Origin: Helopsaltes ochotensis | Taxonomy: Eukaryota > Chordata > Aves > Passeriformes > Locustellidae | NCBI GenBank assembly: GCA_013400155.1 | Contig: VXBM01001102.1 | Coordinates: 69,743-133,742, forward strand | Direction of reading: 5' to 3' | DNA: 64,000 bases | Shown: in pieces, positions 1-13,700 of the stretch | How the letters are laid out: every line of letters begins with the position of its first letter | How positions within the stretch are numbered: position 1 is the stretch's first letter | Made by a program: the position numbers and the translations under genes | The notes under the pieces: model-generated | Told to the model about the DNA's origin: nothing | What the model saw: the letters and a program-made list of their open reading frames with translations, nothing else | Databases searched by the model: none

Positions 1-114
1 CCCCCTCCTTCTCCAAACTCAGGAAAAGTCAATACAATCGCACTTCATTTTTCCTTCATGTGCACTTGGAAGTCCTGGGAGCAGCAAAGAGCAGCGGCGG
101 CGGCAGCAGCAAGG
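1..114 (+). other. RHOJ: RHOJ 5' untranslated region or 5' flank (partial)
   Basis: These bases precede the chosen ATG at 115. The transcription start cannot be placed, and the promoter probably lies partly or wholly outside the window. The stretch ends in a GCR-repeat that would read as seven alanines if translated. It contains an in-frame ATG at 58, and that frame has no stop back to base 1. I still prefer 115 because it has A at -3, while the ATG at 58 has T at both -3 and +4, and because starting at 115 gives the expected 214-residue protein. Confidence 0.7.
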
Positions 115-292
115 ATGAACTGCAAGGAGGAAAATGACAACTGCGCTGACGGCAGCAGGGGCAACACCAAGAAGATGCTGAAGTGCGTGGTGGTTGGGGA
201 CGGCGCGGTGGGGAAAACCTGTTTGCTGATGAGCTATGCCAACGACGCCTTCCCGGAGGAGTATGTCCCCACTGTGTTTGACCACTATGCAG
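115..292 (+). CDS. RHOJ: RHOJ coding exon 1
   Basis: Encodes residues 1-59 plus the first base of codon 60. It holds the subfamily-specific N-terminal extension (residues 1-20), the P-loop GDGAVGKT at 28-35 with K34 and T35 for phosphate and Mg binding, and switch I through Y58. The reading MLKCVVVGDGAVGKT is the signature of the TC10/TCL/Cdc42 branch. The exon ends at a strong donor, CAG|gtaaga. The first intron therefore falls just after switch I in phase 1. The polar, acidic N-terminus with C3 and C10 resembles RHOJ rather than the Gly/Pro-containing start of RHOQ (from memory of the family). Confidence 0.96.
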
Positions 293-663
293 GTAAGAAA
301 GTGCTTTCAAAGAGGTTTAGTCGAGGGCTGCAGGACGGCCAGGTGGGAGGCGAAGGAAGCTCGAGGAGAGGACAGTTCAAAAGGGACGCGTGGGTTACCT
401 CTTATCCGGGAATGTCATTCAGGCCTGGATGGTTGCCAGGCAGCTTAGATGGCAGCTCATAAAATTGGGGCAATGCAGGATTTATTCAGAGGACTTGCTT
501 GTTTGCTTCTGATTTTTGTCTTGTTTTCTTGGCAAATGAGAAGCGTTAGGGCTGCAGTTAAATCCGTTGTGTTTTGGGACAACAAATGTAATTCAGCCTC
601 TATCAGTTGGTATTCTTGGTTAGTTTTTGAAGTTCTGAGCTTTGCAGCCTGCAGTTAGGAAGC

Positions 664-697
<34 letters not shown>

Positions 698-3600
698 TAT
701 CACAATCTCGTCCCTCTTGGCAAGTGTTGCATAAATTACAATATTTATGTCCTATTTAAGGAGTAATCTTTGAGAATATATCCAGTTTAAGGAGTCATCT
801 TTGAGAAAACCAGCATAGTGTCTTTCCAAGCTGTCACTATATAACTCTTCTTTCAGAGACGTTTGTTATTCCATCTATAAATAGATTTTAATACTACAAC
901 TTGATGGTAGTGAAAAGCAGAAGAGGTGACTGATTTGAATCCTTCATAGTAGGGGAATTTGTAGTATAAGAAAACACACAAACATAATCAAGATCATCAA
1001 TTATATTCACTGCATTACTGTGCAGAACAGACCTACAGATTAAGTAAAATACTCACAGGCCTTTTTCTGTAGCAATTACTGACTTTATCCAGCTGTGTCC
1101 AAAGTTATCACGCAGATGTTTTATAGGCCAACACTGGTGTTCAAACATCTGCTTAAATGTTACTATCCCAAATTCTGCTGTTTTTCTTCTCACAGTGCTC
1201 CTTTGGCTTACAGAGGTTTTTTTATGAGATCCTTGACACACAGATTCTAGAAGCACTGCAAAACTCATTGCTTATCTTGCAGCAGCAGTTGGAGTTTCCC
1301 TCATTCTCTCCCCACCTCCTTAAAAACTGAATTTTCATGGCGTGGCTTATCATAGATTTGGTATTCTGTAATGGGAAAAATCCCTGTTTGCATTCTGGCT
1401 CCGTGTCAGGTTTAGCAGATGAACTGGCCAAACAAAGCTGTGTAATTGCAGAATCTGATCCATGGAAATGTGAAGACCTTTTCCTCCACAAGAGTGGGCA
1501 GCGTCACTTCTAATGCAAGCAGCTCTCTCTTTTCTCTGCCCTTCCCACCAGATAGATTGTATGATCACTTTAGAAAAAAAAAACATTTCCACAGACAAGA
1601 TATACAACAGAATATTGCCTGTTGGAAATGTGTGCTTCCATGAGCCAAAATCCCTAAGGGCTGCCTTGTATTGCAACAGCACCCACTTTCCTGTGATAAC
1701 TTCAGATCTGCTCATCCCTTACAAAATCCTGATCCCAGCACCCACTGCCCTTCTCCCACTCTCCCCCATGCCCTACAAATGCTTCTGCCTGTGGAGAAGC
1801 CATCCAATGGCTGGTGTCAGACCACGTGGGCATCACTCTCGGTGGTTTTGGTGTGAGCCTGGGTGCACACACGTGTGGGGGCTGTGCAGACACAAGGGCA
1901 GTGATGCCAGCCAGGCAGGCTGGCACTTGGTGGGGGCACCACTCTGAGTTTCTCCTCCCTAACCAGCCACAGGTGACTGGCAAGGACTTGCCTTGATTCC
2001 CTTTCCTCTGTCAAAAGTGTTGGAAATTGCCAGTGGGCTCAAAAGCTACTGAGGGATACGAGGGCTGAGAGAAGGATAGGAAGATGAAGCAGCATAATCC
2101 TGATTTCCTTGGGGTGAAATGAGTATGCAGGCACCTTTAAATCAAGCCTCATTTCCAGGATTTGAAGATTTAGCCTCTAAAATATCTCCAGCTATTTTTA
2201 TCTGCCTTCTTAACTCCTATAGTGCATAAATACAAAAGTATTTTCAATGAGAGAACTCATAAAGATAAAAGGAAAAAATAGCTCTCTATATTAACATGCT
2301 GTTCTGAGACAATCCCTGTCCAGCAGCAGTGGTGAAAACTAGCATTGATCACAAATGGAATTGTGAGGAGTTTTTTGAGGAATTCCATTATTTATTAAAC
2401 CAATTTCACTACAAAATTGCAGTCCAGCAGTAGGAATTACTTCTAGAGCAGAATGCTGGGGAAAAAAAATCACACTCATAAAAATATTACATGGCATAAA
2501 GTATACCACAGCCTGTTTAAAATACTGCGGGTAGTGACTGAGCAAAGAACTCTCTCAGGGCAACCTTTCCCCTGAGCTTATGGTTTTTAGGATCTTCCAC
2601 TGGATTTTCCACACCCATCTGTGTGCAGCCCATGGTGAAGAGGAGAGGTGGCACGGCAGTACCGTGGTCACAGAGGTACCATGGGCATGGTGACAGCACA
2701 GGCAGCACAGCTCATGGGGAAAGCTGCATGCATGGACAGATCCTGAAGGATGTAGGAGACTCTGGAAAATCACACTTGAATTTACCCCAGGGAACCGGTT
2801 TGTCTATCCTGTCCTTGCCACTGCTGAAACCGATTGTTTCAGTTTTCCCAAACAAGCTGAGAACATCAGATTCAATGGTTCATTTCTGTGCTGGAAATGC
2901 TCAAAAGCAATTCATTCCTGCAGTCTTTTGCAGAGCTTCTCTTTCCATGGAAGCTTTTCCACCCAGGCGTTATTACCAGCAGTGGTGTGTGTTAGCAAGG
3001 GCTTCCTCTTGCCTCACCAGGTCACAGCCTGGCTGTGACTCCCGTGGCATTTATCAATTTACTTCTTTCCAATGGAAAATGTAGGGGGTGGGGAGGGGAA
3101 GCATTAAAACCCAAGGATTCCAGTGGTGATCTCAGAGCAGTTTCTCACTGCCACGACTCCAGCAACTTGGGGGAGACAGTGATGCTCTCCAGCCCAGCTT
3201 TGGGAAAAGCTCCAGCTGCACCAATGCCGTGGCCAGGGCGTTAACTGTTCATGGCCCTGAAGCACCAGCTCTGTGCACTTGCCCTGCTGCATCCCATCTC
3301 CTTAGCTCCTGCCGCTGAAGCTGGTGGATGTGGCGACAGGAGTTGTCCAGAGGACGCGAACAGCTGAGTTCCTGCAGTATTAGATCTGCACCGTGCTTAT
3401 TCGGTGCCTTTCACATGAAAGAGCTCGAAGCCACTTTGTAAAAGTTGGGCCCAACCTACCTCTAAGAAAATCAAAGGCAGTAGCTGATTGTGACCCAGGG
3501 AAGGAGCAGATACTCCTGCAGAAACTCACACAGCATTTACAACTCCTATGCAGCCGTGCCTGACACAAAAAGCTCTTGCTGGCTCACCACGTGTGCAGCT

Positions 3601-6600
3601 GCACTGTACAGAAGTCCAGATCTGTTATTAGCTCCACACTAGTAATATTCTGCCACAGATTTCACCCACAGTCCACAAAACCTAATTTCTTCAGGGCCTG
3701 TTGCCAGAGTTGGGATGTGACGGGTGTAGAGCAGGATCAGAGCGATGCCAGACAGATGGGGAGGACAAATTTGTTACTTGGATATGAAAATGATCTCTTT
3801 CATTGGATGCAAGCAATTTTATGAGTCTGGTTATTCCTCAAGGCATTTTGAAGAGGTTTTGCTGGAGGCCAGAGCCCTGAGTGGGTTTCCTTGCTTTGGG
3901 GAATTTCCAAGTCCCGCACTGGAATTGTTTAGCCACAAGGCAAATGGCTGTTTCTAGGGCAGGCTCACCAAAGTGCAATCCCAGGGACAAACAGGATATT
4001 GCTGGCAATAACTGTAACAATGGGGACTGTTTGGATAGTGAGTAGATGCTTTAACATGCTGGTTCCACTCGTTTTGAACATCAAATGCTGGTTTTCCGTG
4101 AGCAAAGGTCTCTCAGCCAGGGTGACTTGTATTGTGCCTAGCTATGTGAGGTTACAAATGTTTATATAGGGCTGAGGTTGGACCAACAAAAACCTCAATT
4201 CAACAACTAGCAGAGTTGGTTTAATAGTACCAAAGTTAGCTGGCCTGCTCTGTGAAATACAGAAGAAAAATGTGTGTTGTTACTTAGGAACCACTGAGCA
4301 TCCCATGTTATATTCGTGAAGCCTAAAAACATAGGAATTTTTAGCATGAAATTTATTTGCCCTAAACTTTATATTCAGGCTTCCTGGAGAGGTGATCAAT
4401 GCCCTAAGGCTGTCATTGTTTAATAGGCATTTGTATAATGCCCTTAATGATGTGCTGTGAGTTTTGGTCAGCCCTGAAATGGTCGTCCAGTTGGGCTAGG
4501 TGATCGCTGTAGGCTCCATCCAACTGAAACTCTATTCCATTCCATTCTATTCCAAAAGTGCAACTCTTGCAAGTTAAAAAAACCTCTCCATGTTTAAGGA
4601 AGAAGTAACATTGGCATGCAGCTAATTTGGCCCAGTGTGCAGACTAGGGCGGTTGGACTCATTAGATGGTTGAAATCTGAAGAGAAGAGGTTTGTGAGTC
4701 TTAAATTCAACTCTAGTTCAGGCATAGTACAGAGATGATTACCATAAAACTTCTTTAGGAGCCAAAGTTGCATCTTTGATAAATGAGAGAGGTCAATCCC
4801 TCCAAAGGAGAACTGAAAAGCATCTGCAAAAAGTGGATGGGGTAAATATGTCCCTCCCTCCCCTCATGTGTCGGCACAAACTGGTGAACATTTATAAATA
4901 GTGAAACCATTTGAAAAAAATTAGCATTGGCATGTGATCAGCTAATTAATAGCATACAGAATAGCTCAGCCCTGACTGGGCTCTGTAAATTAAAAGCAGT
5001 ATAGAAGAAGAGAGGCATTACTTACTGTTATTTTTTGTTCTTCAGTGATGATTCAATGTAATCTGTCTGACTTTGCAGTGAAGTGGGCTGGAGCATCATC
5101 AGTCTCACAGAGCAGTGATCCCAACCTTGCTGGCCAGACGAGCTATGCAAGAAGGGAGAATCTCCTGTTCTGGCATTTTTAGTAGCATAGAAGCAGGATT
5201 ACTGCTCCTGCCCAGAGCAGGCAGCTTGTATCTGTGCAAATCCACAAATCTGTTATATCCTGCTTGTATGTCACAGCACTGACCCAAATCCCTATTTCTT
5301 GTGTCTTCCCATGAAAGAAGGAGTTGGAAGTGGGCTGTCAGTGATCCTGGAGATGCCCATGGCTGCTTGCTCTCTGTCCTGGGGCAGGCAGGAGCACCCA
5401 GGGGAGACAAGCCAAGCCCAGGCAGCTCTGCCTTGCAGCGTCTCCCCAAGGGGCAGGAAACACCAGCCAAGACATGGCAGAAACCCAAGGGGAGCCCTAA
5501 CATCCCAGATTTCTCCATCTACAGGCACGAGAGCACATCTGTCCACACTTTTGGTGTGCTAGCCATTTTTCATTGATTGCTAATGAACACTGGTTTCAAC
5601 CCATCCTTGCTTGCCACAGTGTGTAAGTGATAACTTAACCCTGAGACCATTGCAATTTTTTTTCCCCTGTTGAAACTCTGGCAGGAAGACACTGCCCAAG
5701 TAGATCTGCAATTTCTGCACGGGTGCTGCCGTGGGAGTCTTCACACTGCCACATTCTTGAGACAGTTGTCTCCTATAAACAGTCTTGGTAGCACATTAGA
5801 GAAACTCCATACAATGTTTGGGGTCATTAAACTCAAATAGATATAAATAGCACTGAAAGAGAGCTGTGGTGTTTATTTGCATGGATATTTGCAGTGGGGT
5901 TTTTTTTCCTTTTAATGTTCATCCAATTTTGATCACACAGATTTGAACTTTATCCTTGAGACTAGAAAGCCTTGACACTTTTAAGATCTGGCTCTTTAAT
6001 CTGGCAGCCACTAAACAGATATGTTCATTTTGCCTCTCAAGAGCTGAAGAGGCTTCTCTGCCAGTCTTCCTGGTATCATCCAGGGAGATATTTTTTATTG
6101 AGATCGGGGATCTCAATAAAACATTCAAGGTATGACAACACAACACAGAAACACACCAGTGCAATTCAAATTTCATTGCTGGATTTTTTGAAGATGAATT
6201 TTACAGAACCACTAATTCTCAGTCTCCCCACAGAAAGTTTAATTCTGCCCTGAGTCATACAAGTCAGAGGTGATGTAGTGATCCTCAGGCTTTTTCGCAT
6301 CCAGGAAGTCTGAACAGTATTTTTCCCGAAAAGATGCCTTTTGCCTGAATCACCATGGTTATTCCACACTCATTTGAGAGGCTCCACATACACCCCCAAG
6401 CACCTTAGGGCCTTTTCCTTTTGAAGGTGTTTTCAGAATGCAAAGACCCGAGATAACTATCGCTGCTATCTCTTCCTCACACACATCCCTGTATTGTCCT
6501 GCCCCTGCACAATCCACTTGAAGCCCATGGAGACAGAGGTGTGTGCTTTGGGTTTCTGTTTCTGGGGGCAGATGGTTTCTGCAGCAGTGCTCGGAGCGCT

Positions 6601-9600
6601 GTGGTGACAAAGTCCCCATTGTCCCCTGCCCCTACAGCTGTGAATGGGGATGAGCCTGCAGCACCTGAGCCTTCGCCTCTGGCTGTGTTATGCGGCCTCT
6701 CTTAGTACTGCTGCCACTCCTGGTTTGGTTTTACTTTGACTTTACGCTCCAGAGAGGCCCAGAAGAGCTCTGCACCAATCCCACACCCACCAGCATCTCG
6801 CTGGCGAGCCAGGACTCAGCTGAAAGCCCAGGAGCTGCAGCAGCCCAACAGAGAGAGAACTGATTTCTCCAGCCCATGTCCGCAGCCAGTGGATGTCCTT
6901 GTGCTTCCAGCACAGCAGGGGACAACGGCATCATGAATGACATCGGCAGGCTGAAAATTTGGTGTAGAGAACAAGCAAACTACAGTGCACATTATGAAGG
7001 ACAGAATTAGAGGAGTGCCCGGAATTAGATGAGTAGATGGAGCAGCCATGTTGCTTTATCCAGACTTATCCAGCCTAAATTCCACCTAAGCCCCGCTCTC
7101 TACTCTTTTGTATTAGATATGTGGTGCTTGAAGGGCAAGAGGAATCACAAAGAATACTAAACAAGGAGTTAGACCATTTGAATGTGTGTTGGTGGTTTGG
7201 ATGTAGAATGATGGGATTTTTCTTAAGGTCAGCCACAGGCCTGAGGGAATGGATTGGAAAGATGGAAAAGTCAAATGGCTTAAAAAGAAATTTTTCTTTG
7301 CATGGTATGTGATTAACCCAGGGAACTTACCACTTTATAAAAGTTCTTGAGGACAAAATTTTAACAAGGTTTGCAAAAAACGGGGGTTGAACCATGTATC
7401 GAGAAGAGTGAGTGCTATCATCAGCTAATCAAAAAGACTTCTGCAAGAAATGAGCTGGCACAACCTTAATTTAGAGTTCAGGACAACACTTGAATTGGCC
7501 TGATGAATGGCAAATTATGTTAAAGCTGCTCACTGCTATGTCAGAGATGAAGACACCAGGCTGTGAGTTTGGCCCAACCCAAACCAGCTCTTCATGCCCA
7601 GGGCATTAGAAAATAGCTTTTTGATGTGAGTCTTCTGATATATGGATGGGCAAACAGATTTTGAAATTTTGCTTACCTAGCAATGGGCTGCTGCAAAGAG
7701 ACATGAAGGGATTTGGAAAGATGATCCTTTTCTTCTCCACTACTCCAAGATAGTCAGGCCTGCTCCTTCCCTCCCCTTGTCATCTGCGTAGCATTGCAGG
7801 AGGTGACATCAGCTGAGAAGACCAGAATTGTAACAATGGCCTCTGGCCCTTGAAGGACAATCTCTACAGCTTGAACTCAATCACATCCACTATCTCAAAA
7901 TCAATAACTGACTCAGTACACGTGGCCAAGCAACCCACGTGAGGGGACAAAGCCACTTTATGGGTGGTGCCAGACCAGGCAGCCAAGCAGATGCTTCCCA
8001 GCAGAAGATGCTCTGCATGTAGGAAAGAAAAACAAAAATTTAGCAAAGAAGTCTAAGAAACCAAATTACTAGACACGTAAAAACTTCGTTTCTGCCAGAT
8101 GTGGCAGTGTTTTCACTAAGTCATCATTGCAGTGGCTTAGTTACTGATTAAGTCAGTGCTAAATGCCTGCACTATAATTTGCTTCTCATTTTCTGCGCTC
8201 TTGGTAGACTTGATACTTTGGTGTCTGCACTAGTGATAGACATCGTGGCTGCTCTGCATCACTGGGTAGATTTTGCCGTGCAGGCAGTGCCTTTCCTATG
8301 TTCTAACTTTCCAGTTGTTATGGCCAGACCTATTGACATCATGGAAATGGCAAGGGATGAGGAAGAGCAAACATATTTCCTTCAATTGTTCTGTTCAGAC
8401 AAAGTCATTAAACAGTAATGACATCTCCTGTCAGATTATTATTTATCTTTGCAATGAAAAAATACAAGTTATTCTATTTCTCGTCTGCTTTTAAGAGTGA
8501 CCATTCGCCATTCTCCACTCACATTGTCCTTGTACCTCGAGGTATGGGTCTTCCACCTAAGTCAGGGAACATGTTACTAAAGAACGAATGTTTTACAAAT
8601 TGTCACCCAATGTTTTATGCCAAGGGGGAGCGAATGGATGAATTCTAAATAGGATTATTGAACTAGTATTCATCTCTCTTTTTCCCCCAAATAATACCTG
8701 GGAAAGTGAGTTTTAAAGTAATGTCTAATAATTAAAAGATTACAAAAATTTTGATTTACCTTATTTAATATCTAGCATCGTTTGTATTCGAAATGAGAGA
8801 TCTCCCCCCTTTGTAGATTTAAGGCCAAGATCAAAACTTTCTTCTTAAATGTGAAGTCATGTGTGAGGCAAGATGGCCTGGAAGGGTCCTGGGGGACACG
8901 GTCTCTTGCTGGGAGTTGTTGTCCCCTAGCTCCTGCTCCTAGCCAAAGTAGTGTTTGGGGTCCCAGGGAAGGGGAAGGCATGAAGGACCATGACAGGCTG
9001 TTATTTCAGCTAACACAGTTCTCCAGATTCAGTGTGTGTCCAGTGGAGCAGCAAAACCAGCAGTGGGGTTGCCCCAGGGTTGCCTTTTTACCTCGGGAAC
9101 TGGCACAGCAATGAATCCATAAATACGCCAACCACCCTCAGGGGAAAAAGAGGCTGGAAAAAAACTTTCACTGACAGGAGAAACACTGGGGGAAAAAAAA
9201 CCAAAGCAAAACTCCCAAAGGAAGGAGATGGACAGCTGTAAAAATATTCCCAAGCACAGTGGCACAAGAGGCACAGTCAGGAGGGTGATGGCATTGAAGC
9301 AAGAGGGAAGAAGCAGCACAGTGCTGTAGCAACATCCTCACTCCTGGTTCAGGACAGCGTGCAAGTGTCTCATGGAGACAGCGGTCCTGGGGATGAGCAC
9401 AGGAGCCAGCACTTAGGCACTTGAAAGAGTTAAAGAGGGCTGTGCAGAGGGGCTGGGCAGAAAGGTCCTGCCACAGTGCAGGAGGATGCCTAAGATGACT
9501 CACTGAAACTGCTTTCCAGCCCCTGCAAACAGAGGCCATGTCTCTTTAGAAAGGCTCTCTGGCACTGACTCCAGCTATAACTTTGAAGTAATGGCATCAA

Positions 9601-10722
9601 CAGCATCTGCTCATGCTCGGCTTTCTGCAGCCTTTAAGGAAAAACACAGCTTCAGCAATGAGTGGGAAAACATACATGTTCAAACATAACATTAATTTCT
9701 GTCCCCTGGGAGATGGGACCAAAAGAGCATCTATTTGCACTAATATGCTGCTTTGCTGAGAACAGACTTAAAGGAAAATCCCATAAGGTTGGGAAATGTG
9801 TTTTAAGTTCACAAGCTGTCTCATGCTCCGTCTTCAGAGCTGGCAGCCATCCAGGTGCCGTGTCCTCTCAGGCCAGACCCTCCCCATCTAGGACACACGT
9901 GGTTTCTGAGCAATCCCCCCAGTTCCATTTCAGAACTGAATTTCTCCAATAACTAGGTATAAAGTCAACATCAATGTCTAATTTTGGGAGCCCGGTTGCT
10001 GAAGTCCCTGTCCACAAGCAGCAGAAATGCAGAGATGATTTTTTTTATTTAAAATTTGAGGCATTTCCACCAGGGAATCTCAGCTCTAGCACAATCTCAC
10101 ACTGAAAATGCCTCCTGAGACCATCTATTTTATTCTGTCTATATCAAGCAATGGCTTGTGGCAGTAATGCCCAAGACTTCATGTTGTCCATTCCATCTGG
10201 GACAAGAGCAATGCTAGTGACACTTTGGGCTGTGTGATCCTGCTTCCCAAATGGCTCCACATGGGCAGACAAACTTCACTGAGGGCTCATGGTGTATCTG
10301 CATATAAATCACAAAATAGCTCTAGAGAGCTGTTTTGAAACTGCATCTTTAGTTTTGTTTAGTTGTAGCTACACATAAACCTTTTCAGCTGCGTCAAGAA
10401 CACAAACGAAACTGTAGAATTGCTTGTAGTTTCTGTCTAGTTTGAGCCCATTTTTGCGCCTTGAAAACTTGCCATCAAAATTTTCAGCAAAAGTATGAAC
10501 AAATTCTAGGAGGCCATTAGGATGCTGTTATTTAAGCTCCTAGAAACACTCTTTACCTGCACACTACAGCTCTGCTTTGTCCTGGGTAGCCAGTAACATA
10601 ACCAGTGAATTACAAAAAAAAATTACAAAAATCCAGCACAGTTCCCTTCATCTCATTACCTCCTAGTTATTGCTCAGGATATTTTAAGCCTGTTCCAGGA
10701 ATATGAGGGAGCAGCAGTTCTC

Positions 10723-10778
<56 letters not shown>

Positions 10779-13700
10779 AGAAGTACAGCTTTAAGAAAAT
10801 AATTTTCCAGGAATATCAGCCATGAAAACAGGATCAATCTCAACATTTAAAGAGGAGTTCATACTCAAAATAATTCAGATAAACTGCCAGAAACCGAGCT
10901 TTATGGATGAAGTCCAAATTAGCCGAGCCAGTTCATGATATCATTAATATGGAGAATTTTCCTTGCCACGCATAGAAATAGTCTCTCATGGTTGTGCCAC
11001 TTGAAGATCTGCTGGGCATTTAACTAAACCAGTTGGTTTGGTTCAAGTCCAGAGGGGTGAGGTTGCTGTGGTTCTTATTTTAATATTTTAGAGTGTAAAA
11101 TACATTTTGTCCCTCGAGTGTCCCTCACGGGAAACTGCTAAAATGATGAAATAATTCTTTCTTCCATTATTCGAATCACATTGCCTAATTTATTTCCTTT
11201 CCTGTAAAGAGCTCCTTGTAGCAATACCATAAGTCCCTCCTGATGCTTCCAAGGAAGGAAGAAGCAACGGGGAGTGTGAATACAAAATGAGGTCCCAAAT
11301 CTGAAGTAATGTTTGACAAAGGAAATCTGTGCCAAGATAATGGGGGAACAGCAATAACTTGTGTTCTCTCCATATGGTGCTCCCAACTGGGTTTCTCTCC
11401 CCCTGCCTTCTATTTAAACGCATGAACGTGCGAGAATAGGAAAAGAAAAATAATAATACAAGTCTTGCAACGATTTTGCAAGGAAAACAGTATTTTGAGA
11501 CTATGTCCAACAGAGTGGAAAATCCTGAAGACATAGGGGAGTCTTGTCCCTGGCCAAATGCATTCGTAGTATGTCTTGGTGAGATGCATGAGACTTCTTA
11601 CAAAAAGCCTCTTGACTAGAAAGCACCTTGTATTATCCATCACATAAAGCCTTTCCAGGTCCTGATCCCCTTTCTGCTGCTCCCTCCAGCTTTCAGAATG
11701 AGTAGCCACGTTTCCTTTTCTTGGAATTTATTTTCCACGCTGCTTTTTCTCTCACGAGCAGGGTCTTTCCACCTGAAATGTTAAAGAAAAAGAAAGACAG
11801 TCTTCCCAAAGCTCTCCTGGGTACGGCACAGGCCATGGAGCTGGCCAGAACCAGATCCTGCGTAGCCACCTCTGAGCCAGCTGGGTCCCAAACCAAACCA
11901 CAGACATTGCACACATAGCAGCTGCCCCACACGCCCCGGGTGATAATTGTTACCAGTGTCTCTTCTGATTCCCTCCCGCGCTGCCGAGCTGGCCAGGGCC
12001 AAGGGCGTGAGAGCAGATGTTCTTCCTCCTGACAAATGTCAGCTCTGCCCCACGGAAAATGCCCTCTGAGATGAGTGAGAACCAGCAGGCAGCCAGGCAG
12101 GGCTTTGCGGGGTGGTGGTGGGACCACCCCACGGTGACCACTGTCCCTTCCAGCAGCCACCTCTTTCCTGGCAAAGCCCTGCCACAGCATTCCATAAAAA
12201 TATTATCTCAGCGTTGCCTCTTGTGTGCAAGCTAGACAAGGTCAAACGAGCCAAGGAGATGCATGAGAACCAAAAAATGCTCAAGAACAAAGGAGAGAAA
12301 AAGTAGTGAAGTGTGGGAAAGAAATGTACATGCTCATAGGGTGGAAGGGAAAGGTATATTTAAGAGAAGACAGTCTAGAAGAGGTCCATAAATCACCAAA
12401 CAAGTGATTTGTAACAACTATGTTTTGGGGGATGTGACTCATAGTTTTGAACTTCTGGGGTTAGCAAAAGTTCTGGCCAGAGCATTTTCATGAACTGTCC
12501 CACCGAGAGAAAATGCTGATTCACGAAAGCTGAAGCATTTTTTAAATACTTGAAAGGACAAATTCTTGAGGTCCAGGGCCCTCTGGTTATTTCTGACAGT
12601 GCAGCAAAAAAGGCCCGAATTGAAAACATAATATCTGAAGGTTTTGTTTTCATTCCATTGTAAAATGAAAACAAATTGTAAAACCTCAGAAGTTGTCGCA
12701 AAGCTGAATTATCATCCCCCTGGCCAGTTCTACTTGGTTGCTGTTATTATCCTTATTACAGTTACTGTACTGCAATCATTATTATCCAAGGGCAGGCTTC
12801 CTCTAAATGAAATACTTGTGTAGCAAAGACAAAAATTTCCAAGGAAAATTCTTCGAATAGACGAGTTCAGGTCTGGTTTTGGGCTCTCTCAATAAGAAGA
12901 GCTGCAGCGACTGCAGGGAGAGGTTGGCAATCCTCACAAACCTTGGCAAACCTGATGGCAGAACCAGGCAAGTGCTTAGGGCAAGGGAAAACAGTCTTTG
13001 AGCTGTGTGTTGCTCGTTGTGTCTTCACTCTCTCTGGTACAGGCTACTGCAGAGGGCTTTTTTCCTCTTCTCTTTTGACTGCTTCTATCATCACGTAAAT
13101 GTCCAATAAATCCACATTTCTGATTTATAGGATGATGTATGTTTGATTCCCAGAAGAAGGAAGTTACCCCAAACACTCTCAAAGGTTTTTCAAGGGACAT
13201 CTTCCCTCTGCCAGACACAATCTTGCTCCAGTGAGTGCTCCCCAAATTAGTGACACTGGAACAAGGACTTAGCTGTGATGCTCAGTGGATGTGGAGGGAG
13301 GTGTCTGTGGCCACATTCTAGAAATGGTGCTTGTAAATTATGGAGGAAATACAAAGTAAAGGACCTGAATGGGAGCTCATTCTGCATTCACTGAGGAGGA
13401 ACACCATTATAGTTAGGGGACCTGGCTTCTGTGCAATCAGTTCAGTCGAAATTCAACCTATATTCACGTCACCTCCAGGATCCCTCCCATATATCTGCAT
13501 TTCTGTTGTCTGTCACGTTAACAAACCAAGGATAGGAGGGATTGCTGTTTGATAGGAGGGATACATTCCATAAGCCTGGAGCTAAAACAGTCAGTCCTTC
13601 CCAGGAGCTTCTCCAAGGAGGGCTCAAAGTCCTGTCGTGAGTATAAATTACATCTGACCTAAGGGAGTTCATTTGGGGTGTCTGAGGACCACTGAAATTC

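Noticed and set aside
293..462. Continuation of the exon 1 reading frame into intron 1
   Set aside because: Similarity to Rho GTPases stops exactly at the CAG|gtaaga donor and resumes at exon 2 with the correct phase.
11693..12190. 165-codon minus-strand open frame
   Set aside because: Three overlapping frames of similar length occur here on both strands, with no family signature in any.
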